Positions 14,818 through 22,128 of a stretch of 28,745 bases of DNA are shown here, in pieces (the first letter of the stretch is position 1; the number at the start of each line of letters is the position of its first letter). The notes under the pieces were generated by a model. That model saw only the letters and a program-made list of their open reading frames with translations, did no database searches and was not told the origin of the DNA. The translations under genes were made by a program, and so were the position numbers. This DNA comes from a virus, in the IMG/VR virus record IMGVR_UViG_3300009706_000043, positions 1 through 28,745 of that record; one strand, given 5' to 3'.

Positions 14818-16373
14818 TGAAATATGATTCTACTTCTGTTAAAAGTCAGTATTCTCGTTGTGAAGATAACAGAGAGCCTTTCTTAAGACGCGCTCGTAAA
14901 GCTTCCTCATTAACACTTCCTTTTTTGATTGCGCCAGATGGTCACACTGGGGCTTCTGATTTACCTACACCTTACCAATCTATGGGTGCTAGGGGTGTTA
15001 CTAATCTCGCCGCAAAATTATTACTTGCATTACTCCCTCCTGACAATCCTTTCTTTAGATATGACGTAGATAAATTCCAACAAGAAGAATTTTCTGAAGA
15101 TGAAAAAGTTCAATTTGATAAAATTCTATCTGACGTTGAAACATCTGTTATGAATTTTATAGAAAGTTCCCCTATTAGAACAGCCGCTTTTGAAATGCTT
15201 AAACATTTAATTGTAGGCGGCAACGTATTAATTCATTATCAATCTGAAAAAGATAAATCTGATTTAAGAGTGTTTGGTGTAGATAGATATATTGTTAAAC
15301 GCGCACCTACTGGAAAAGCACTGGAAATCATAGTTAAAGAAATGGTTGTACCCAATGCACTTTCCCAAGAAATTTTAGAACATTGTCAATGTAAGCCTGA
15401 CAGTGGCGACTCATATAATAAACCCATTCAAATGTATACGAAAGTTTGGTGGGATAACATGGATAATAAATACCATGTATCACAACTTATTAATGATATA
15501 GTTGTTCCTGATTCTGAAGGAACATATACAGAAAATAATGTACCTTTCAGAGCTTTAAGATTACACAGGATAGATGGTGAATCTTATGGTAGAGGTTTGG
15601 TAGAACAATATCTTGGTGATTTAATTTCACTTGAGTCTTTACATGAAAGTATTGTTAAAGCAAGCGCGGCGGCGGCTAAAGTTATTTTCTTACTTGCTCC
15701 TAATGGAGTAACTAAAGCTGATGACTTAAATAAAGCACCTACTGGAGCATTCAGAACAGGTAATGCTGAAGATGTATCAACAATACAAATGGGTAAATAT
15801 AATGATTTTAGGGTTGCACTAGAAACAATAAACAGAATTGAAGCTAGGTTATCTTCTGCGTTTATGTTACGTGAATCTATACAGAGAGATGCGGAACGAG
15901 TAACTGCTGAAGAAATTAGATATATGGCTACTGAGCTTGATGAAGCACAGGGCGGCATATATTCAATTTTAGCTCAAGAGTGGCAACTGCCTTTAGTACA
16001 TATAGTTACTCAGGATATGACCAAAAAGAAATTATTACCAGCTCTACCTAAACAATTATTAACACCAGTTATAACAACAGGTCTTGATGCACTGGGTAGA
16101 ACTAATGACCTTATCAAATTAGATAATATGGTAGAAAGAGTATTTACTTTAGACCCACAACTTGCTGATAAATATATTAACATGGGTGAATATTTAAGAA
16201 GGCGCGGTTCTGCTTTAAAAGTTGAAACAGATGGTCTATTAAAAAGTGAAGAACAAGTTCAGGCACAACAACAAGCTGAACAACAACAACAAATGATGCA
16301 ACAAGGAATACCAAACGCTGTTAGCCAGATAGGGCAAATGGCACAACAACAACAACAGAAACAAACTAAATAG
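14817..16373 (+). CDS. Portal / head-tail connector protein (T7 gp8-like)
   Basis: This forms the dodecameric ring through which DNA is packaged and ejected. The 518-aa length is close to T7 gp8 (536), and the N-terminus (R-C-E-D-N-R-E-P-F-L-R-R-A-R) and T-P-Y-Q-S-M-G-A-R-G-V-T-N-L-A-A-K-L are typical of the family. The last 40 residues are glutamine-rich, in runs of up to five Q, also common in this family. It is coupled to the gp7.3-like gene and followed by the scaffold gene. Confidence 0.95.
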   Translation: MKYDSTSVKSQYSRCEDNREPFLRRARKASSLTLPFLIAPDGHTGASDLPTPYQSMGARGVTNLAAKLLLALLPPDNPFFRYDVDKFQQEEFSEDEKVQFDKILSDVETSVMNFIESSPIRTAAFEMLKHLIVGGNVLIHYQSEKDKSDLRVFGVDRYIVKRAPTGKALEIIVKEMVVPNALSQEILEHCQCKPDSGDSYNKPIQMYTKVWWDNMDNKYHVSQLINDIVVPDSEGTYTENNVPFRALRLHRIDGESYGRGLVEQYLGDLISLESLHESIVKASAAAAKVIFLLAPNGVTKADDLNKAPTGAFRTGNAEDVSTIQMGKYNDFRVALETINRIEARLSSAFMLRESIQRDAERVTAEEIRYMATELDEAQGGIYSILAQEWQLPLVHIVTQDMTKKKLLPALPKQLLTPVITTGLDALGRTNDLIKLDNMVERVFTLDPQLADKYINMGEYLRRRGSALKVETDGLLKSEEQVQAQQQAEQQQQMMQQGIPNAVSQIGQMAQQQQQKQTK

Positions 16374-16381
16374 GAATAAAT

Positions 16382-17236
16382 ATGGCAGACACTATGGATA
16401 GTGCAGTTGAGCCTGAACTCGGTACACCTGAGTACGACGCTAAAATGGCAGACCTTTCAGATACGAAAGGCATACTAAACGGCGGGATACCAGAAAGTAC
16501 AGATAACCCAACTGAATCAGTAGAAGATAATAAACCTGTAAAACCTGAACACGTTCCTGATAAGTATTTTAATTCTGAAACAGGCGAAGTAAATTTTGAA
16601 GCTTGGTCAAAAGAAACAAACTACTATCAGAAAAAAGCTGGTGTTACAGAGAAACCTGAAGCTAAGTCTGAGGACAAAGCTAATGATAAAACCGCTAGTG
16701 AAGTACTAGAAGATAAAGGTTTAAATTTAGAATCTTTCACTGAAGAATATACGGAAACAGGACAACTGTCAGAGAAAACGTATGAGGCTTTAGCTAACGC
16801 TGGTATACCTCAAGAGTATGTAGACCAGTATATCACTGGACAAGAAGCAGTAATTAAACAACAAGAAGCAAGCATTCAAGCCATAGCTGGTGGTAAAGAG
16901 GGTTATGACGGAATGATTGGTTGGGCAAAAGAAAACTTAAGTTCTGAGGAAGTTGAAGTTTTCAATCAAGCGGCTGAGTCTGGAGATATAAATCTATTAT
17001 CAACTAATGTTGAGAATTTACATAATAAATATATTAAAGCTAATGGTCAAGCACCAATAAAACTACAGCAAGGCGACGGTACGCAAACTGGTAGAGATGC
17101 TTATAACTCAAGAGCAGAAATGATGGCTGATATGAGAGACCCACGCTATACTAATGATGAGTATTTTAGAAAACAAGTAGAACTTAAAATAGGACGAAGT
17201 GGAGATAAAATAGGTCTTACACACGTCCACAAATAA
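16382..17236 (+). CDS. Capsid assembly scaffolding protein (T7 gp9-like)
   Basis: This protein guides prohead assembly and is lost from the mature particle. The 284-aa product is acidic and mostly helical, with a disordered Glu/Asp/Pro-rich N-terminal half and a basic C-terminal end (K-I-G-R-S-G-D-K-I), the part that usually contacts the capsid protein. It is placed between portal and major capsid genes, as in T7. AGGAA precedes the ATG. Sequence alone is not distinctive, so position weighs heavily. Confidence 0.9.
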   Translation: MADTMDSAVEPELGTPEYDAKMADLSDTKGILNGGIPESTDNPTESVEDNKPVKPEHVPDKYFNSETGEVNFEAWSKETNYYQKKAGVTEKPEAKSEDKANDKTASEVLEDKGLNLESFTEEYTETGQLSEKTYEALANAGIPQEYVDQYITGQEAVIKQQEASIQAIAGGKEGYDGMIGWAKENLSSEEVEVFNQAAESGDINLLSTNVENLHNKYIKANGQAPIKLQQGDGTQTGRDAYNSRAEMMADMRDPRYTNDEYFRKQVELKIGRSGDKIGLTHVHK

Positions 17237-17318
17237 TTTATATCTAGTTACCTTTAAACCTTTAAGCCTAGTGAGCTAGTAAACTGAAGTCAACTTAGAG
17301 TTAATTGGAGTAATCAAC

Positions 17319-17335
17319 AGCTCTTTTTTAGAGCT
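17319..17335 (+). other. Hairpin upstream of the capsid gene
   Basis: AGCTCT and AGAGCT form a 6-bp stem around five T, inside the 131-base gap 17237-17367 between scaffold and capsid genes. A few T follow the stem. It could be a weak terminator, an RNA processing site or a stabilising 5' structure for the capsid mRNA. The gap holds no ORF; I could not identify a late promoter in it with confidence. Confidence 0.4.
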
Positions 17336-17367
17336 ATTTCTTAACTTCAATAATGAGGTAATAATCA

Positions 17368-18312
17368 ATGGCGAGTCCAAACGCTACTGTGTCCTTTATT
17401 GGACAAGCGAACAGTGCTGGTGATGAACGCGCATTACATTTAAAAGTCTTTAGTGGTGAAGTAATGAACACCTTTGAAGAAACTAATGTAATGATGCCTT
17501 TACACCAAGTTCGCACAATAGCCTCTGGTAAGTCTGCACAGTTTCCAAAAATCGGAACTGCAACAGCTTCTTATCATACGGCTGGTAACGAGATTCTCGG
17601 CACTGCTATTAAACACAATGAAGTAAATATCGCAATAGATAATTTACTTCTTTCAGATGTCTTTATAGCAAATATCGACGAAGCTCTTTCGCACTATGAA
17701 GTTCGTAGTGCATACGCTCGTGAACTAGGTCAAGTCCTAGCTAACGAGTTCGATAAACACGTCTTACAGACTGCGGTTTTAGCTGGACAATTAGCCACTC
17801 CTACAATTACGGGTGGTAAATCTGGTTTAATTTTAACTGAGTCTACTTTCGCAAGTTCAGGCGCAAAGCTTTCAGAAGCTCTGTTTGACTGCGCGCAAAA
17901 TTTTGACGAAAAAGATATTCCTGAGAATGACCGATATCTGGTCTTACCTCCAGCGCAATATTATTTGTTAGCCGCAACAACTGATGTCATTAATCGTGAC
18001 TGGGGTGGTCGTGGTAATTTTGCAGAAGGTGAAGTGCTTAAGGTTGCTGGTATACACGTAGTTAAATCTAACCACGTACCACAAGCTAACGTAGCTCTAT
18101 CTTCTCCAAACCCAACAACTTATAATGGTACTTTCGTAAACACCGTCGGTGTTGCGTTCCATAAAAGTGCAGTTGGTACTGTTAAACTTATGGACTTGGC
18201 AATCGAGTCAGGTTATGACATTCGTCGTCAGGGTACTTTAATGGTAGCTAAGATGGCTGTAGGTCATGGCATACTTCGACCTGAGTCTGCTGTAGAACTT
18301 CAAACTGCATAA
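17368..18312 (+). CDS. Major capsid protein (T7 gp10-like)
   Basis: This forms the icosahedral shell. The 314-aa product (T7 gp10A 345) has the typical opening with F-I-G-Q, then A-L-H-L-K-V-F-S-G-E-V, F-P-K-I-G, G-N-E-I-L-G, the R-x-x-Y-A-R-E-L-G-Q helix, and the C-terminal G-Y-D-I-R-R-Q-G-T segment near the end. The gene uses visibly more C- and G-ending codons than its neighbours, as expected for the most highly expressed gene. It has its own leader with a hairpin and is followed by the strong terminator. GAGGT lies 9 bases upstream of the ATG. Confidence 0.96.
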   Translation: MASPNATVSFIGQANSAGDERALHLKVFSGEVMNTFEETNVMMPLHQVRTIASGKSAQFPKIGTATASYHTAGNEILGTAIKHNEVNIAIDNLLLSDVFIANIDEALSHYEVRSAYARELGQVLANEFDKHVLQTAVLAGQLATPTITGGKSGLILTESTFASSGAKLSEALFDCAQNFDEKDIPENDRYLVLPPAQYYLLAATTDVINRDWGGRGNFAEGEVLKVAGIHVVKSNHVPQANVALSSPNPTTYNGTFVNTVGVAFHKSAVGTVKLMDLAIESGYDIRRQGTLMVAKMAVGHGILRPESAVELQTA

Positions 18313-18333
18313 GTTTGAATCTCACTTTAAACT

Positions 18334-18364
18334 GGGAGTGTCTTTTTGGCACTCCCTTTTTTTT
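18334..18364 (+). terminator. Factor-independent terminator after the capsid gene
   Basis: GGGAGTG (18334-18340) pairs perfectly with CACTCCC (18350-18356); an inner T-G and C-G pair can extend the stem to nine pairs around five T. Eight T follow directly (18357-18364). T7 has its main late terminator at the same place, behind gene 10, so capsid mRNA is made in excess while some polymerase reads on. Confidence 0.88.
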
Positions 18365-18381
18365 AATACATAGGAATTAAT

Positions 18382-18975
18382 ATGGCTGTTACACTTACTA
18401 CGGAATTAGAAGCTATCAATACAATGTTGAGTGTTGTCGGGCAAGCACCAGTTAATGCTTTACCCAGCACATCTAGTAGCAATTCTCCGATAGACGCTGT
18501 GGTTGCTGAAACGGTATTGGACGAAACCAATCGTTCTGTGCAATTAGAGGGTTGGTGGTTTAACACTGAAGAAGATTTAGAAATAGCTCCAGATGTTAAT
18601 AGTAATATAATTCCACCTTTAAATACTTTACGCATAGACCCAAATGAAGAATACCAATATAAGAATTTTGTTTTTCGAGGTGGTAAACTATATGATGCTA
18701 ACGATAATACTTTTGCAATTACTGATACAATCAAATATAATATTGTTTTAGGTTTAGATTTTACAGACTTACCAGAAAGTGCTAGACGTTATATTGTTAT
18801 AAGAGCTACAAGATTATTTCAAGATAGAGTAATGGCTAGTGATACCCTTCATGCCTATACTCAAGAAGATGAATTACGCGCAAGAGCAGAATGTGAAAGG
18901 AGTCATAACAGAAATGGTGATTTTAATTTTAATGATGATTCTCTAGGAATAGACATGGTACACAGGAGATATTAA
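18382..18975 (+). CDS. Tail tubular protein A / adaptor (T7 gp11-like)
   Basis: This forms the ring between the portal and the tail nozzle. The length (197 aa) equals that of T7 gp11 (196). Family features include L-E-A-I-N-x-M-L-S-V-V-G-Q-A-P-V near residues 9-24, the S-V-Q-L-E-G-W-W-F-N-T-E segment near 51-62, and P-E-S-A-R-R-Y-I-x-I-R-A at about 132-143. AGGA precedes the ATG. It overlaps the gp12-like gene by one base. Confidence 0.95.
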   Translation: MAVTLTTELEAINTMLSVVGQAPVNALPSTSSSNSPIDAVVAETVLDETNRSVQLEGWWFNTEEDLEIAPDVNSNIIPPLNTLRIDPNEEYQYKNFVFRGGKLYDANDNTFAITDTIKYNIVLGLDFTDLPESARRYIVIRATRLFQDRVMASDTLHAYTQEDELRARAECERSHNRNGDFNFNDDSLGIDMVHRRY

Positions 18976-21026
18976 TGTCCACTAAATTTGGCTCAAGGCT
19001 CATTAATAAATCTATACCTAGTCTTTTTAATGGGGTTAGCCAACAGGCGGCAAGTTTAAGACTTGATTCTCAAAGTGAAGATGAAGAAAATGCATATCCA
19101 GCATTAGTCGAAGGAAATTATAAAAGACCTCCTAGTACTCACCTTGCTAAACTAAACACAGAAACAAGTGCAGATAATTACATACATTTTATTAATAGAG
19201 ATACTGTTGAAAGATATGTGGTCTTTATTAAGAATGGTGATTTAAAAGTTTATGATTTAACTGGTACTGAGATGACTGTAACTTTTACAGCATCTAAAAC
19301 ATATTTAAATGCTACTACACCAAGAACATCTTTTGCTGTAGTAACGATTGCTGATTTTACTTTCATTGTAAATAAAAGTATAGCAACAGCTATGACTGCT
19401 GATGTTACTGCTGGAACTTTAGCTGGTACAGACCAAGATTTTGATGACTTACCAGCAAGCCCTACTACTGGGGATATAAGAAAAATAGAAGGCGACCCCT
19501 CTAATAATTTTGATAATTATTATGTAAAATTTAATGGTGATGCGTGGGAAGAATGTGCATTACCTAATATATTAAACACTTTTGATGGTACGACTATGCC
19601 ACATAAATTAGTCAGAACAGGTGTAAACACTTTTGAATTTGACGTTGTTACTTGGACAACAAGATTAATAGGTGATGATGATTCTAATCCTAAACCTACA
19701 TTCGTAGGTAATAAACTTAACGACATCTTCTTACATAAAAATAGACTTGGTATATTAAGTGGTGAAAACTGCATAATGACAAGCACACCTTCTTCAGATT
19801 TTAATTTCTGGAGAGAGACAGCTACAACATTAATTGATTCAGACCCTATTGATGTAGCGGCTAGTCATACTAAAGTTTCAACTTTACACCATGCCATACC
19901 ATTTGATAAAACATTATTACTCTTTTCTGAACAAACTCAATTTCTATTATCCAGTGCTAATGTATTATCACCAAAAACTGTATCAATAGATGTAACAACT
20001 CAATTTGAAACTTCTGCTGACGTAAGTCCAGTAGGTGCTGGTGCTAATGTTTATTTCACTGTACCTAGCGGAAATAATACTTCTCTATATGAATATTATG
20101 TAGAAGATGAGGTTGTTACAAATGATGCTAGTGAGATAACATCTCATATACCTACTTATATTCCTAAGAATGTATTTCAAATAGAAGCTTCTTCAAATGA
20201 AGATGTTATATTTACATTGACATCTGAAGATAGAAATCATATGTATGTCTATAAATACTTTTGGCAAGGAAATGAAAAAGTTCAATCTGCTTGGAGTAGG
20301 TGGACATTCGATTCTACTGATACGATACTTGGTCTTAAAATAATAGAGACAGATATATTCGCAGTAGTAAAAAGAGCCGACGGAACATTTCTTGATAAAA
20401 TACTAACTCAGAAAAAACTAGTAGATACAAGTATGCCATTCCTAGTACTCTTAGATAGAAAAACAGAAGTAACAGGAGTATTTGACTCTGGAACAAATCT
20501 TACAACTTGGACTTTACCTTATGAATTTAGTGGTACAGTACACGTAGTATTAGGAACAAGCTTTACTGGTAAAGTTGGTCAATTAGTAGCAAGCCCTTCC
20601 AGACCTACAAACACCACCGTAACTGCTACTGGAGATTTCTCTGCTGGAAATTCTTTTATAGGAATACCTTATACATATAAATATACGTTCTCAGAACAAT
20701 TCTTAAGAGATGCTAGTTTAAACCCAGTTAGAGACGGAAGGTTAATGATAAAACATATGAATCTAAATTACACTGATTCAGGGTTTTTCACAGTTGATGT
20801 TACTCCTAAATTTAGAGATACAAATACAAACATATTTACAGGACAAAGATTGGGTTCAAATTTAACTGTTGGTACAGTTAATCTCCTTACAGGGGCATTT
20901 CGTTTCCCAATATTTTCTGATGCAAAAGGAGTTACCATTGAAATCAAAAACGACAGCCACCTCCCCTGTGTATTCCAAAGTGCAGAATGGACAGCACTGT
21001 TCCACCCACTTTCCCAGCGTAGTTAA
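18975..21026 (+). CDS. Tail tubular protein B / nozzle (T7 gp12-like)
   Basis: This forms the tail nozzle through which DNA leaves. The 683-aa product is shorter than T7 gp12 (794) but keeps the family opening (S-I-P-S-L-F-N-G-V-S-Q-Q), the F-V-G-N-K-L-N-D-I-F-L-H-K-N-R-L-G-I-L segment at about 239-257, the P-S-S-D-F-N-F-W segment and the R-D-G-R-L-M-I-K-H-M near the C-terminus. It ends in W-T-A-L-F-H-P-L. The ATG follows AGGAGAT and overlaps the gp11 stop. Its 3' end overlaps the gp13-like ORF, whose start is unclear. Confidence 0.95.
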   Translation: MSTKFGSRLINKSIPSLFNGVSQQAASLRLDSQSEDEENAYPALVEGNYKRPPSTHLAKLNTETSADNYIHFINRDTVERYVVFIKNGDLKVYDLTGTEMTVTFTASKTYLNATTPRTSFAVVTIADFTFIVNKSIATAMTADVTAGTLAGTDQDFDDLPASPTTGDIRKIEGDPSNNFDNYYVKFNGDAWEECALPNILNTFDGTTMPHKLVRTGVNTFEFDVVTWTTRLIGDDDSNPKPTFVGNKLNDIFLHKNRLGILSGENCIMTSTPSSDFNFWRETATTLIDSDPIDVAASHTKVSTLHHAIPFDKTLLLFSEQTQFLLSSANVLSPKTVSIDVTTQFETSADVSPVGAGANVYFTVPSGNNTSLYEYYVEDEVVTNDASEITSHIPTYIPKNVFQIEASSNEDVIFTLTSEDRNHMYVYKYFWQGNEKVQSAWSRWTFDSTDTILGLKIIETDIFAVVKRADGTFLDKILTQKKLVDTSMPFLVLLDRKTEVTGVFDSGTNLTTWTLPYEFSGTVHVVLGTSFTGKVGQLVASPSRPTNTTVTATGDFSAGNSFIGIPYTYKYTFSEQFLRDASLNPVRDGRLMIKHMNLNYTDSGFFTVDVTPKFRDTNTNIFTGQRLGSNLTVGTVNLLTGAFRFPIFSDAKGVTIEIKNDSHLPCVFQSAEWTALFHPLSQRS

Positions 21027-21471
21027 AGCTTCTATTTATGATGCTAATTATTTATTTCCAAGATTACGAGAACATGATTTACGAGAATGTGAAGCTGTAT
21101 TTGATTTAACAGAAAAGAATCCTTTAATAGAAGCTTTAAATGATTCTAAGGAAGCTTGGACTATACTATATGAAGATAAACCAATAGCTATGTTTGGTGT
21201 TGCTGATTATGGCGGCAATGGTTGGGGTGCGCCATATCTTTTAGGTACAGAAGATTTACCTAAAATTGCTTTTAAATTTTTACGTCATTGTCCTGAGTAC
21301 ATAGATAAAATGCACAGCCACTATGATATTCTAAGTAACTTTGTATTAGCCGACAATAAAATTGCTATTCGTTGGTTAAAGTGGTTAGGTTTTAAATTGA
21401 TTGAAAAAAGAAAATACGGAAGAAAACAAGAATTATTCTATTCATTTATGAGGATTAATAAGAATGTGTAG
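20920..21471 (+). CDS. Internal virion protein A / GNAT-fold protein (T7 gp13-like)
   Basis: The conserved part begins at about 21019 (V-V-K-A-S-I-Y-D-A then L-F-P-R-L-R-E-H-D) and runs to the stop. It resembles T7 gp13 in position and in S-N-F-V-x-A-D-N-x-x-A-I-R-W-L-K-W-L-G-F, a small acetyltransferase-like fold. The start is unsettled. ATG 20920 lies 107 bases inside the gp12-like gene and would add about 33 residues that look like out-of-frame tail sequence; a TTG at 20869 is earlier still. No ATG, GTG or TTG exists between 20923 and 21033 in frame. An ATT at 21034, or a +1 shift from the end of the gp12-like gene, are alternatives. Confidence 0.75.
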   Translation: MQKELPLKSKTTATSPVYSKVQNGQHCSTHFPSVVKASIYDANYLFPRLREHDLRECEAVFDLTEKNPLIEALNDSKEAWTILYEDKPIAMFGVADYGGNGWGAPYLLGTEDLPKIAFKFLRHCPEYIDKMHSHYDILSNFVLADNKIAIRWLKWLGFKLIEKRKYGRKQELFYSFMRINKNV

Positions 21472-22108
21472 TCCAACTCTCGCATTAACTGCTATATCGA
21501 TAGCTGGCTCAGTAATGAGTTATATGCAGACACGCGCCGCCGCTAAAAGAGAAGAAGAAGCTTTACTTACTGGTCAGGCACAAATGGACGCTGAATATGA
21601 CGAACAACGAATAGAATTAGAAAAATCAGCTATGGCTGATAAAGCTAAAGAGAAGATAGAAAAAATTAGAGCTATTGGTTCTGAAAGAGCCGCAAGTGCT
21701 GAAGGTGGTTTTATTGGTTTAGTAACCCAACAAAGACTACAAGATATAGATGCCGCGTCTGGTTTAAATTTAGGTTCTATAGAAGCTGAAAGACGTAGAG
21801 GTCAAAAACAAATTAATCGAAATCAACGGTCAAGTAGGAATCAAACACAAGGCGAATTAAATGCTGTCGAACAAGGTTCTTTAGTAGGAACAGCTTTAGA
21901 AATTGGTGCGGCATACTATAAAGGTAAAGCTGGAACTCCTGACAAGAAAGTTTCTTCCTATGGTCAAAGAGCTACAGGTAAAAGTAGTGCGTCAGTTGCT
22001 AATCTTGGACATTATCAAAGCTCAGTCAGACAAAACATATCAACAAGAAAGTCGGTAGCGGGTACTGGTTTAATGATAAACTCAGGTAAGGCTTCTTATG
22101 GACGTTAA
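21464..22108 (+). CDS. Internal virion protein B (T7 gp14-like)
   Basis: In T7, gp14 is ejected first and forms the outer-membrane channel for DNA entry. The 214-aa product (T7 gp14 196) starts M-C-S-P-T-L-A-L-T-A-I-S-I-A-G-S-V, with a hydrophobic segment at about 5-19, then a long charged alpha-helical coiled coil (about 24-150) rich in Ala, Glu, Arg and Gln, and a Gly/Ser-rich tail. Order and architecture match gp14. GAGGA lies upstream, and it overlaps the gp13-like stop by eight bases. Confidence 0.85.
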   Translation: MCSPTLALTAISIAGSVMSYMQTRAAAKREEEALLTGQAQMDAEYDEQRIELEKSAMADKAKEKIEKIRAIGSERAASAEGGFIGLVTQQRLQDIDAASGLNLGSIEAERRRGQKQINRNQRSSRNQTQGELNAVEQGSLVGTALEIGAAYYKGKAGTPDKKVSSYGQRATGKSSASVANLGHYQSSVRQNISTRKSVAGTGLMINSGKASYGR

Positions 22109-22128
22109 AATTATAATAGGATTAAATA

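Noticed and set aside
17268-17279. CTAG-TGAG-CTAG hairpin before the capsid gene
   Set aside because: A four-base stem with common bases is expected by chance in such a gap.
13270-17298. Shared CAACTTAG in two intergenic gaps (13270 and 17291)
   Set aside because: An eight-base match in AT-rich DNA without conserved flanks is not convincing as a late promoter.
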